From the NCBI GenBank assembly GCA_035517775.1, contig DATIYF010000017.1:43937-107936 (forward strand): a stretch of DNA of 64,000 bases. The letters run 5' to 3'. Under the pieces are notes generated by a model that was given only the letters and a program-made list of their open reading frames with translations, had not been told where the DNA came from and did not search any database. The stretch comes from DATIYF01 sp035517775 (lineage in GTDB: Bacteria; Acidobacteriota; Terriglobia; Terriglobales; Acidobacteriaceae). A program made the translations under genes and the position numbers. Shown in pieces: positions 25,168 to 33,398 of this stretch; positions within the stretch are counted from its first letter, which is position 1; every line of letters starts with the position of its first letter.

Positions 25168-25197
25168 TGTCGTATCGAGCCAGCTGTTGCAACGAAC

Positions 25198-25267
25198 GAG
25201 ACGTTGCAAGCAACGTCTCTACAAACTGTGCCTGGGCAAAGCCCGTAGAGACGTAGCTTGCTACGTC
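25198..25267. repeat. Paired palindromes (REP/MITE-like element)
   Basis: Two related palindromes, gagacgttgc-aa-gcaacgtctc (25198-25219) and gacgtagc-tt-gctacgtc (25250-25267), bracket about 30 bases containing gtgcctgggcaaagcccgta. They sit alone in the gap between the HMG-CoA lyase and hydratase genes. Confidence 0.75.
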
Positions 25268-25349
25268 CCGGCCGCGCCGTGCTGGATCTCAGTCTCCATT
25301 TTCGAGGCCGGTTCTCTTCGCAGGCGTTGCCGGCAACGTGTCTCCAGGT

Positions 25350-26228
25350 TCAGTCGGCGGCATGGGAACGAGTGTACCGCGCCCCGATCTCGGCGGTGGC
25401 ACGCAGCAACGTATCGAGCGGCTTCAATGTGGGCAAGGCCGCATGGCGCTGCTGCAGCGCTTCAAGCACGCGCTCGGTGGCAAGGTTTCCAACCAGCGCA
25501 TCCTGCGCAAAGGGGCAGCCGCCCAGCCCGCCCAGCGCGGAATCGAAGCGGCGGCAGCCGGCGTCGTAAGCCGCCAGAACTTTCTCCGCCGCCTGCTCGG
25601 GCCGGCTGTGAAGGTGCACGCCGATCTCCAGGTAACCATAGTTCGCCAGCACCGCCGCAACCAGCTCGCCGACCTGCGGCGGCCCCGCCAGGCCGACGGT
25701 ATCGGCGAGAGAAATCATCTTGATGCCGTAGCCTTCGAGCAGTCCGACGGCCTCGACCACTTCTTCCGCGCTCCAGGCATCGCCGTAGGGATTGCCGAAG
25801 GCCATAGAAATATAAACCACTGTGTCGAGGCCAGCCCCCTCGCCCTTTTGCGCGATCTTTTCCAGTTCGTCAATGGCCTCATCGAGGGTCTGGTGTTGAT
25901 TGTTGCGCAAAAAAGTTGGCGAGACCGAGTAGGGAAAGCCGAGCGTGCGCACAGCCTGAGTGTTGATGGCGCGCTGCGCGCCCTTTTCGTTGACCACGAT
26001 TCCGATGATCTCGACATCATCGGGCGGGTCGAGCTCGCTCAGCACCTCTTCCGAGTCGGCCATCTGCGGAACCGCTTTAGGAGAGACGAAAGAGACGGCA
26101 TCAATGTGCTTGAAACCCGCGCTGATCAAGGCTTTCAGGTAGTCGGCCTTGAGCGAGGCTGGGATCTGGCCCTCCAGCCCCTGCCAGGCATCGCGCGGAC
26201 ACTCGATCAGTTTGACAGCGTCAGACAT
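25350..26228 (-). CDS. mvaB: Hydroxymethylglutaryl-CoA lyase
   Basis: A 292-residue HMGL-like TIM-barrel enzyme that splits HMG-CoA into acetyl-CoA and acetoacetate. It has the N-terminal IECPRDAWQGLE start strand, FKHIDAVSFVSPKAVPQMAD, metal-ligand HLHSR in EIGVHLHSRPE and the C-terminal loop GGLGGCPFAQDALVGN carrying the active-site Cys region. It belongs to the HMG-CoA lyase branch rather than isopropylmalate synthase. Its neighbours are an MCC-type carboxyltransferase and an enoyl-CoA hydratase, which together make the last steps of leucine degradation. Confidence 0.9.
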   Translation of the reverse strand: MSDAVKLIECPRDAWQGLEGQIPASLKADYLKALISAGFKHIDAVSFVSPKAVPQMADSEEVLSELDPPDDVEIIGIVVNEKGAQRAINTQAVRTLGFPYSVSPTFLRNNQHQTLDEAIDELEKIAQKGEGAGLDTVVYISMAFGNPYGDAWSAEEVVEAVGLLEGYGIKMISLADTVGLAGPPQVGELVAAVLANYGYLEIGVHLHSRPEQAAEKVLAAYDAGCRRFDSALGGLGGCPFAQDALVGNLATERVLEALQQRHAALPTLKPLDTLLRATAEIGARYTRSHAAD

Positions 26229-26367
26229 TATTCTTCACCACCGGGACACGGGAGGCACGGAGAAAGTCACAAGACTCTCCTCCGCGCACCAGTCTCGAGA
26301 CATTGAAGTTGATGAGGAGGCTCATGAAGCAGCTTGCTTGGTGTCTCCGCGCCTTCGTGGGCCAAGA

Positions 26368-28068
26368 TCATGTTTGCAGCACTCCGACTTTGAACTCGGG
26401 GACGTCGGGGTTGAGGGCGGCCGCTTCCAGAGCCTGAGTAATGGCGGCGCGGGTCTCCAGGGGATCAATGATCTTGTCAATCCACAGGCGGGCGGCGCCG
26501 TAGCGCGGGTCGGTTTGCTCGTCGTAAGTTTTTTTAACCGACTCGTAGAGCTCTTTCCTTTCTTCTTCGCTGAGTGTCTTACCGCCGCGCTCGAGCTGGC
26601 GAACCTTGATCTCGAGCAGCGTGCCGGCGGCGGAATCGCCGCTCATGACGGCGTAGCGGGCGGTGGGCCAGGCGAAGACGAAGCGCGGATCGTAAGCCTT
26701 GCCGCACATGGCGTAGTGCCCCGCGCCAAACGATCCGCCAATGATGACGGTGATCTTGGGCACCACCGAATTGGAAACCGCGTTCACCATTTTTGCGCCG
26801 GCCTTGATGATGCCGCTCCATTCGGCGTCGCGGCCCACCATGAAGCCGTTCACGTCGTGAAAGAAAACCAGGGGGACCAGGTTCTGGTTGCAGTCCATGA
26901 TGAAGCGGGCGGCCTTCTCGGCGGATTCGGTGTAGATGACGCCGCCAAATTCCAGGCGCTTGTGGCCTTCGTGATCGGTCTGCTGGGCGTGCAGCTTCTG
27001 GTTGGCGACAATGCCCACGGCGAAGCCGCCGATGCGGGCGTAGCCGCAGATGAGAGTCTTGCCGTATTCGGGCTTGTATTCGTCGAAGTGGCTGCCATCC
27101 ACGATGCGGGTGAGAATTTCCTTCATGTCGTAAGGGCGGGCGGAAGAGGAATCATAGACGCCGTAAATTTCCTCGGCGGCGAACTTGGGGTCCACGGGCT
27201 TGCGCCGGTCCCAGGGCGACTGGCGGCGGTATCCCCATTTTTCGACGATGGCGCGCAGCCGCTGAATGCAAGCTTGGTCGCCGGTTTCGTGGAAATCCAC
27301 GGTGCCGCTGATGGCGGAGTGCATGGCGGCGCCGCCCAGTTCTTCGGCGGAAACTTTTTGCCCAATGGCGGCCTGCACCAGAGCCGGCCCGGCGAGAAAC
27401 AGGCCGCTGCCATCGGTCATGAGGATGTGATCGCACATCACCGGCAGGTAACCGCCGCCGGCGACGCACATGCCCATGATGGCGGCAACCTGCGAAATTC
27501 CCATGGCCGACATGACGGCGTTGTTGCGGAAGACGCGGCCAAAGTCATCGGTATCGGGAAAGACGTCTTCCTGCAGGGGAAGAAAGACGCCGGCAGAATC
27601 CACGAGGTAAATCGTGGGGATGCGGTTTTCGATGGCGATATTCTGCGCGCGGATGACCTTCTTCGAGGTCATGGGAAAAAAGGCGCCGGCTTTGACCGTA
27701 GCGTCATTGGCGATGATCATGACCAGGCGGGTAAAGATCCGGGCCAGGCCGGTGATGACGCCGGCGGCGGGAGCGCCGCCCCAGTCTTCGTACATGCCGT
27801 GCGCGGCGTAGAGGCCAAGCTCGAAGAACGTTCCGGGATCGGCCAGCAGCTCGATGCGCTCGCGGGCAGTGAGGCGGCCTTTGCCGTGCTGGCTCTCGAT
27901 GGCCTTGGGGCCGCCGCCCTCGCGAATCTTTTCTTCTTCGTTGCGCACCTGCGAGACCAGGTCGGCCAGGAAGCGCATGTTGGCCTCGAAGCGGGCGGAG
28001 GTGGGGTCCACGCGCGATTCGAGGACCGGGGAAGGCGCGGGCGGATTAGGTTCAGTGCGTTCGGCCAT
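26368..28068 (-). CDS. Acyl-CoA carboxylase carboxyltransferase, methylcrotonyl-CoA carboxylase beta type
   Basis: A 566-residue biotin-dependent carboxyltransferase. N- and C-terminal crotonase-type halves are present. The stretch NRIPTIYLVDSAGVFLPLQ, followed by VFPDTDDFGRVF, resembles MCC beta (LPxQxxVFPD..FGRxF) more than propionyl-CoA carboxylase. The C-half has GGSFGAGHYAMCGKAYDPRF. It would transfer CO2 from biotin to 3-methylcrotonyl-CoA, but the biotin carboxylase/carrier subunit is not in the window. The ATG at 28068 is preferred over a TTG at 28089. With HMG-CoA lyase and hydratase downstream it forms a Liu-like set. Confidence 0.88.
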   Translation of the reverse strand: MAERTEPNPPAPSPVLESRVDPTSARFEANMRFLADLVSQVRNEEEKIREGGGPKAIESQHGKGRLTARERIELLADPGTFFELGLYAAHGMYEDWGGAPAAGVITGLARIFTRLVMIIANDATVKAGAFFPMTSKKVIRAQNIAIENRIPTIYLVDSAGVFLPLQEDVFPDTDDFGRVFRNNAVMSAMGISQVAAIMGMCVAGGGYLPVMCDHILMTDGSGLFLAGPALVQAAIGQKVSAEELGGAAMHSAISGTVDFHETGDQACIQRLRAIVEKWGYRRQSPWDRRKPVDPKFAAEEIYGVYDSSSARPYDMKEILTRIVDGSHFDEYKPEYGKTLICGYARIGGFAVGIVANQKLHAQQTDHEGHKRLEFGGVIYTESAEKAARFIMDCNQNLVPLVFFHDVNGFMVGRDAEWSGIIKAGAKMVNAVSNSVVPKITVIIGGSFGAGHYAMCGKAYDPRFVFAWPTARYAVMSGDSAAGTLLEIKVRQLERGGKTLSEEERKELYESVKKTYDEQTDPRYGAARLWIDKIIDPLETRAAITQALEAAALNPDVPEFKVGVLQT

Positions 28069-28244
28069 GAGCGGTCGCCGGGGAACCAATTACGGTATAT
28101 CAGGGCCGAGAGGGCGCGCAATTGGGATGTTGGGGGGCGATTTGAGAGTCCTCGCTTTAACGGGGTGCCCGATGGCACGATGGGCGTTTGATCTAGAAGC
28201 GCAAACGACCGCGCGAATCCTCAGCCGATTCGATGACAAAAGCG

Positions 28245-28520
28245 TCAGATCTTCTTGGCGGTGTCCTTGCACGCTCCATAGAATTCCTCCCGTGTGAATC
28301 CGGTTTGCCTGATCATGCGCTTCAGAAGTGTCTGGTCAAATTCAGCATAATCGTCAACTGGAACTAGTCTTCTTTGATTTGTGGGACTTGACGGAAGCGC
28401 AGCATCCGCTGGCCGCTCCCAGCACTCGTGATCACCATGGCGTACCGGCGTGAATCCGAGTTCAGTCAGGATGGCAATTACTTGAGTGCGTTTTAAGGGC
28501 GGGTATCTTCGCTTCCCCAT
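28245..28520 (-). CDS. hicA: HicA-type mRNA interferase toxin
   Basis: A 91-residue YcfA/HicA double-stranded RNA-binding fold. The signature GFTPVRHGDHECWERP has the catalytic His31 in the place of the usual G-S-H motif, followed by VPVDDYAEFDQTLLKRMIRQTGF, the conserved C-terminal helix. It would cut mRNA when unchecked. It lies three bases after the HicB-like gene on the same strand with GAGG just before its ATG, so the pair is an antitoxin-first operon. Confidence 0.85.
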   Translation of the reverse strand: MGKRRYPPLKRTQVIAILTELGFTPVRHGDHECWERPADAALPSSPTNQRRLVPVDDYAEFDQTLLKRMIRQTGFTREEFYGACKDTAKKI

Positions 28521-28523
28521 GCC

Positions 28524-28994
28524 TCAGCATCGAGAAAGCTTTATCGCGCCTAGACTCGTAATGTGGTGGTCGGAGCGTTTATCGTGCTTCGAGAATAAGC
28601 TTCGTAAACGACAAACAATCGTGTGCAGGTAATATCTTGCCCAACTTGACCACGGAGCCGGACGCGGAATAAGCCCCTCGCTCGATTCCTTCGAGAGGAC
28701 TGTAGCAATGTACCAATACACATCTTCTTGGAGCCTTGCGATGGCTTCTTCAGGCGTGTCGCCTCTCGTGATGATGTCGAGGTCTAGGCACTCTGCATAG
28801 ATATTTTTCTGCTTCCGATACCAGAAGCATCGAAGGGGAAGAATCTGACCATGTGAGCACTGCAAGATTGGCGTACCGATCAGATAGTCGCCACACTGCG
28901 GGCAGCGCCTTACGGTACGCAGGAGCGTGCGCAACTCTTCTTCGGAAGCGGCTCGCTTCCCATCTACGCTTGGAAGTGTGCTTGAGGATGCCAT
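28524..28994 (-). CDS. hicB: HicB-like antitoxin with N-terminal zinc ribbon
   Basis: A 156-residue protein. Residues 30-50 hold a Cys-rich motif, CPQCGDYLIGTPILQCSHG, that could bind zinc. The middle is a HicB-type partial RNase H fold: FWYRKQKNIYAECLDLDIIT, then RGDTPEEAIARLQEDV. The C-terminus (PAPWSSWARYYLHTIVCRL) is helical and lacks a clear ribbon-helix-helix or HTH. It should neutralise the HicA protein encoded three bases downstream. I prefer the ATG at 28994 to the adjacent GTG at 28997. Base composition is lower in GC than the neighbours, which hints at transfer. Confidence 0.78.
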   Translation of the reverse strand: MASSSTLPSVDGKRAASEEELRTLLRTVRRCPQCGDYLIGTPILQCSHGQILPLRCFWYRKQKNIYAECLDLDIITRGDTPEEAIARLQEDVYWYIATVLSKESSEGLIPRPAPWSSWARYYLHTIVCRLRSLFSKHDKRSDHHITSLGAIKLSRC

Positions 28995-29280
28995 CACGTC
29001 AACTCGGGCCAGGGGGAAGTTCCATCAAGGCGCGCTAGCGAACAAAGTTTAGCACCATTGTCAAGGACGGTCTTCGTCACCTGCAACGTCTATCTTAATA
29101 GACGGGGTTACCAAGGGGAAGGTTGCAAACATCGAACGGCTGGAAATCTGTGCTGATACGGGAATATGTCCCTTGACGTGCTACCGCGACTTTAGCGCTA
29201 GACTCGATATTCCGCCGTAGCCCGCCCCCCATCGCCATACAAGATATGTGTCGTGTAGAGCTGGCATGTGGCGGTGCCCT

Positions 29281-29700
29281 TCACCCGGCGGTGGGAAGGC
29301 CGCGCGGCTTCACATGGCCGCGGATGAATTGGACGATTTCGTCCATGGCGGTGCCGGGCTGGAAGATGGCGGCGACGCCGGCCTGCTTGAGTCCGGCGAT
29401 ATCCTGGTCGGGAATGATGCCGCCGACGATGACCATCACGTCCTCCATTTTGTTCTGGCGAAGCAGATCCATGACCCGGGGGACGATGGCGTTGTGGGCG
29501 CCAGAGAGAATGGAGAGGCCGATGACGTGGACGTCTTCCTGCAGGGCGGCGCTGACCACCATCTCGGGGGTCTGGCGCAGGCCGGTGTAGATGACTTCCA
29601 TGCCGGCATCGCGCAGGGCGCGGGCGATGACCTTGGCGCCGCGGTCGTGGCCGTCGAGACCGGGCTTGGCCACCAGCACGCGGATCTTCGGGGCGGACAT
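29281..29700 (-). CDS. Methylmalonyl-CoA mutase small subunit / cobalamin-binding domain
   Basis: A 139-residue stand-alone B12-binding domain. The base-off cobalamin motif DGHDRGAKVIARALRDAG has the His that ligates cobalt, with the accompanying SILSGAH and VGGIIP motifs. It matches the C-terminal domain of methylmalonyl-CoA mutase, which here would be a separate subunit as in split mutases. The large catalytic subunit is not in the window. The reaction would be methylmalonyl-CoA to succinyl-CoA; other acyl-CoA mutases use the same domain. Repeats fill the region upstream. Confidence 0.9.
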   Translation of the reverse strand: MSAPKIRVLVAKPGLDGHDRGAKVIARALRDAGMEVIYTGLRQTPEMVVSAALQEDVHVIGLSILSGAHNAIVPRVMDLLRQNKMEDVMVIVGGIIPDQDIAGLKQAGVAAIFQPGTAMDEIVQFIRGHVKPRGLPTAG

Positions 29701-29996
29701 CAGGAATCATTTAACCACAGCGGGTGAGCTTTTAACCACGGAGACACGGAGGAAAGGCTTTAACCACGAAGGGCACGAAGGTACACGAAGGAAGAACCTT
29801 TTAGCCACGGAGGCACGGCGGCGGGGCCTTGAGTAGGGAGTAATACGTGGCGCTGAAGCGCCACGCTTCCACGGTGGCCGGGACTTCCGTCTGGGGCCTA
29901 AACTTCCTGGCGGAGAAGGCGTCTGCGCCTAATAGCACGAAGCGAGCCAGTCACCACCAGGCTTCAAGCAGCAAGGGCACGAAGGAAACGAGGAGG
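29701..29996. repeat. Cluster of dispersed intergenic repeats
   Basis: About 300 bp without a gene. It holds several copies of the accacRgag/accacgaaggNcacgaagg family (for example 29704-29812) and a ggcgctgaagcgccacgctt element with tccacggtgg (about 29849-29878) that recurs at 46446-46470. Short open frames here translate repeat only. Confidence 0.75.
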
Positions 29997-30596
29997 CTAC
30001 ATGGTTTTGACGTCGAGGCTTCTCCACAGATACCAGCAGGCCACGCTGCGATAGGGTTCCCAGCATTTGGCGATTTTTTCCATTTGCGCGGGCCTGGGCA
30101 GCTTGCGTTTGCGGTAGTGCTTGCGGATAGCGCTCTGCACGCCGAAATCGCCGGTGGGCAGCACATTCGGGCGGCGCAGGGTGAAGATGAGAAACATGTG
30201 GGCGGTCCAGACGCCGACGCCTTTGACCTGGGTGAGGTGCTGGATGACCTCGTCGTCGGACATCTGGGACAGGCGGGAGAAGTCGAGCTCGCCGCGGGCG
30301 GCGCGCTCGGCCATATCTTTCAGGTATGACGATTTTTGCTTGGAGAGGCCGACGGAGCGGAGCTGCGCGTCAGAGAGCTTGAGAATGCCTTCAGGCAGGA
30401 CCGGGTCGCCGGCGAGGACGGTGAAGCGGTTGAAGATGGTCACTGCGGCCTTGCCGTTGAGCTGCTGGTAGACAATGGCCTCGGCCAGGCTGTGGAACTC
30501 GGGCGGGCCGTACTCGATTTTGTAAGGGCCGACGCGCTCGATGATGGCGCGCAGAATGGGGTCAGACTTTTTGAGATGAAGAATGGCTTTCCGCAT
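29997..30596 (-). CDS. alkA: DNA-3-methyladenine glycosylase (AlkA/HhH-GPD family)
   Basis: A 199-residue base-excision glycosylase. The helix-hairpin-helix motif LTQVKGVGVWTAHMFLIFTL is followed by the catalytic Asp region NVLPTGDFGVQSAI. It should remove alkylated purines from DNA. It lacks the AlkA N-terminal TBP-like domain, so it is the short form. The ATG at 30596 fits the family start (MRKAILHLKKSDP); an upstream GTG/ATG extension to 30695 is Arg-rich and unlikely. No FeS-cluster Cys motif is present, which argues against endonuclease III. Confidence 0.9.
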   Translation of the reverse strand: MRKAILHLKKSDPILRAIIERVGPYKIEYGPPEFHSLAEAIVYQQLNGKAAVTIFNRFTVLAGDPVLPEGILKLSDAQLRSVGLSKQKSSYLKDMAERAARGELDFSRLSQMSDDEVIQHLTQVKGVGVWTAHMFLIFTLRRPNVLPTGDFGVQSAIRKHYRKRKLPRPAQMEKIAKCWEPYRSVACWYLWRSLDVKTM

Positions 30597-30728
30597 GCGA
30601 AGGTTTGACGAAAGTCCAAGAGCGAGGATAGCACGGCGCGGGGCGGCGCGCCGGTGGTGGGAAGGGCGAGGCTGAAGGCGCGTTGGCCTTGCCAAGCAAG
30701 TCAGTTTGATGTTGGCTGCGCGCGTGCC

Positions 30729-30932
30729 TTATGCCCGCCACTTATTGACATAAGGCAGCACGAACAAGTACAGGCCGGTCAGCAGGAGGAAGGCAAGGAT
30801 GCCTACTGCCGACAGGCCCAGCCTCTTGTTGTATTTCCCCTCAACCACGGTAATGCCGTTGACGATAACCGCCAGGGTGAAAACGATGGACAGCCAGCGG
30901 TGGCTCTGCCGAATCCATTTGCTCCAGTTCAA
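30729..30932 (-). CDS. Small two-helix membrane protein
   Basis: A 67-residue protein. I start it at the TTG at 30932 because GGAGGAGG lies five bases upstream; longer frames to 31043 have no such signal. Two hydrophobic helices (about 12-30 and 40-58) flank a short basic loop (EGKYNKRLG). It resembles small unnamed acidobacterial inner-membrane proteins. The function is unknown. Confidence 0.7.
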   Translation of the reverse strand: MNWSKWIRQSHRWLSIVFTLAVIVNGITVVEGKYNKRLGLSAVGILAFLLLTGLYLFVLPYVNKWRA

Positions 30933-31123
30933 TTGAACCTCCTCCGCCAGTGACGAATGCCAAAATGCTCTGCCAGTGGTTCCGGCAAAGCTTCGCAAGT
31001 CACTTACATATTCGGCACGGATTGTAATCGGCAAGCCGCACATTGCAAGCAGCTTTCAGGGTGGCAGAATCTCCTGGAGATGGCAGTCACATTCAAGTGT
31101 CCATCAGAGTTATGCAGGGACAG

Positions 31124-32062
31124 CTAAGAGAGGTAGTGCACGGTCTGCTCGATCAGGCTGGCGGTGCCCTGGTAAGGATCGCCGGGGCGGTCCCACTCCA
31201 TCGACAAGTAGCCCTTGTAGCCGTGCTGTTTGAGATAGCCGAAGGTCCTGGCCATATCCACGTGAACGGTTTGGCCGTTATCGGCGACTTCGGCGTCCTT
31301 CACATGGCAGATGCAATAAGCGTGGGCGAACATGGCGTCAATTCCGCGATAGGCGTAGTCGGGGTCGTGATGGGCGAGGGTATTGCAGAAATCGGGCAGG
31401 GCGTGCAGCCAGGGGCTGTTGATTTTTTCGATGAGCTGAACCAGAAAAAACGGGTCTTCGCTGAGAGGATTATCGTTTTCGAGATTGACGACGACGTTTC
31501 TGGCGGCGGCGTAGCTGACGACTTGCTGAAGAGTTTGCGCCGTGAGAGCGAGATCGGGCTTGGCCTCGCCCGCGGGAGGAATGTTGGTGCGGATGCTGGG
31601 CGAGCCGATGGCCAGAGCGACATCCACCCACTGCTTGCCGAAGGCGACGGCCTGGCGGCGCTCGGCGGCGTCGGCGGAGTAGGGGCTGTGCTCGCCATCC
31701 ACGGCGATGTTGGCGGCTTTGACGCCGGCGCCGGCGGCGGCGAACCGGAACTGCTCGAGGTACTCGGGATCGAGCGAGGCGAAGTGCGCGCTCCAGGGCT
31801 CAATCTTGTTGACGTTGAATTTTGCCGGGATCTGCGCGGCGAAATCTTTGAGGTCCATGGGGCGGGAGGCGGAGGAGTCAGGGCCAACGATGAAATTCCG
31901 AAACGGATAGGAGGCGACGGCGATGCGCTGGCGGGGCGCGGAAGGGAATTGCAGGTTGGGGCCGGCGGAGGATGCGGCCTGCGCCGAACCGGAGGCCAGC
32001 CATGCTCCTGCTGCCGCGCCGGCACAGTGCCCCAAGAAACGTCTGCGAGTGACGCCTGCCAC
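31124..32062 (-). CDS. Tat-exported sugar phosphate isomerase/epimerase-like TIM-barrel protein
   Basis: A 312-residue protein. A twin-arginine signal TRRRFLGHCAGAAAGAWLAS opens the protein when the GTG at 32062 is used; an earlier ATG at 32143 would bury it. The rest is an AP endonuclease 2/xylose isomerase-like barrel: IAVASYPFRNFI, INSPWLHALPDFCN, YAYRGIDAMF and YLSMEWDRPG supply the usual metal-ligand strands. Relatives act on sugars or inositols; the substrate cannot be read here. It is divergent from alr, and the two starts lie about 117 bp apart. Confidence 0.8.
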   Translation of the reverse strand: MAGVTRRRFLGHCAGAAAGAWLASGSAQAASSAGPNLQFPSAPRQRIAVASYPFRNFIVGPDSSASRPMDLKDFAAQIPAKFNVNKIEPWSAHFASLDPEYLEQFRFAAAGAGVKAANIAVDGEHSPYSADAAERRQAVAFGKQWVDVALAIGSPSIRTNIPPAGEAKPDLALTAQTLQQVVSYAAARNVVVNLENDNPLSEDPFFLVQLIEKINSPWLHALPDFCNTLAHHDPDYAYRGIDAMFAHAYCICHVKDAEVADNGQTVHVDMARTFGYLKQHGYKGYLSMEWDRPGDPYQGTASLIEQTVHYLS

Positions 32063-32164
32063 GAAGGCCAGTGTAGCAAAGCGGGCGGAGGCGGGGACCG
32101 GAAAAGCAAACAGCAAAACTCTGGTCGTGGGACTTCGGGTCAAGTGCGGCGCGGCGCGTCCCGA

Positions 32165-32170
32165 TATAAT
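32165..32170 (+). promoter_or_regulatory. -10 element of alr, probably leaderless
   Basis: Perfect TATAAT only eight bases before the GTG start of alr, so transcription should begin at or next to the start codon. No good -35 hexamer is visible. Confidence 0.5.
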
Positions 32171-32178
32171 TTGAGGCA

Positions 32179-33351
32179 GTGGCTACGGTTGAAATTGCCA
32201 AACGCGCGGCGACGCGCCCTACCTGGGCTGAAGTTTCTCTCGGCAACCTGAAGCACAACTTCCGCGCGGTGCAAAAGCATGCGGGCAAGGCCGTGGAAGT
32301 GTGCGCCGTGGTGAAGGCCGACGCCTACGGCCACGGTGCGGTGCAATGCGCGCGGGCGCTGGAGGAAGAAGGCGCGCGCTGGCAAGGCGTGACCTCGCTG
32401 GACGAAGCGATTCCGCTGCGCGAGGCGGGCATTCGCGGCCGCCTGCTGCTGATGACCGGCTTCTGGCGCGGGGAAGAAGAAGAGATTGTGCGGCTGGGCC
32501 TGACGCCAACGGTGTGGGAGCCGGGCCAGATCGAGCTGCTGGAGAGAGCGGCCGGGGCGCTGGGCGTGGCCAGTCATGCCATCCATCTGAAGGTGGATAC
32601 GGGCATGGGGCGGCTGGGCGCGGTGGTTGAGGACGTGCCAAAGATCATCGCCGCGTTGCAGGCGGCCCCGCATCTTGTTGTCGAGGGCCTGGCCACGCAC
32701 CTGGCATCTTCCGAGGTACTGGATGCGCCTTCGGTGCCGCAGCAGCTGGCGTGCTTTGAAGAGGCGCGGAAGCTTCTGGGGCAAGCGGGCTATGCTCCAC
32801 CGCTGATTCACGCCGCCAACACTTCGGCGGTGATTTCGCGGCGCGAAGCGCTATACCACATGGTGCGTCCGGGGCTGGCGCTGTATGGCTATTACCTGCC
32901 GTTTGAGCGCGCGGGCAGGGAAGTGAGCGGCAAGGAGCTGCGGTTGCCGGTGAAGCCGGTGCTGACCTGGAAGACCCGGATTCTTTCGCTGCGCGAGGTG
33001 CGGGCCAACCAGGCGTTAGGCTATGGGGGAACCTACGTTACGAAAGCTCCGGCGCGGATTGCGATTCTGCCCGTGGGTTACGCCGATGGATTGAATCGCG
33101 GCTTGTCATCGCGCGGGCGAGTGATCGTGCGCGAACACTATGCGCCGATTGTGGGCCGCATCTCGATGGACCTCACGCTTGCGGATGTGACCGGCCTGCC
33201 CGGAGTCGCGGTGGGAGATGAGGTGATTCTGCTGGGCTCGCACGACGGCCTGAGCATGGATGCGCGCGAGCACGCCTCGCTGGCCAATACCGTGGCGTAT
33301 GAAATTCTGTGCGCAATTTCGAAGCGGGTGCCAAGGAAGTACGGCAGTTAG
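32179..33351 (+). CDS. alr: Alanine racemase
   Basis: A 390-residue PLP enzyme that interconverts L- and D-alanine for peptidoglycan. The PLP Lys46 lies in VVKADAYGHGA, the second catalytic Tyr in ALGYGGTYVT, and the substrate-site motif in VGRISMDLTLADV. The length is normal. It starts with GTG. A TATAAT box eight bases before it suggests a leaderless mRNA. MtgA, another peptidoglycan enzyme, is convergent downstream. Confidence 0.96.
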   Translation: MATVEIAKRAATRPTWAEVSLGNLKHNFRAVQKHAGKAVEVCAVVKADAYGHGAVQCARALEEEGARWQGVTSLDEAIPLREAGIRGRLLLMTGFWRGEEEEIVRLGLTPTVWEPGQIELLERAAGALGVASHAIHLKVDTGMGRLGAVVEDVPKIIAALQAAPHLVVEGLATHLASSEVLDAPSVPQQLACFEEARKLLGQAGYAPPLIHAANTSAVISRREALYHMVRPGLALYGYYLPFERAGREVSGKELRLPVKPVLTWKTRILSLREVRANQALGYGGTYVTKAPARIAILPVGYADGLNRGLSSRGRVIVREHYAPIVGRISMDLTLADVTGLPGVAVGDEVILLGSHDGLSMDAREHASLANTVAYEILCAISKRVPRKYGS

Positions 33352-33398
33352 CAATGGGCAATTGGCGCCCGGCCGGGCGTTCACACTGAGGCGCCACA

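Noticed and set aside
26149..28191. A 680-codon plus-strand open frame over the carboxyltransferase gene
   Set aside because: Antisense shadow of a recognised carboxyltransferase; no ribosome site or family.
29591..29836. Open frame reading TTETRRKGFNHEGHEGTRRK
   Set aside because: It only translates the dispersed intergenic repeat.
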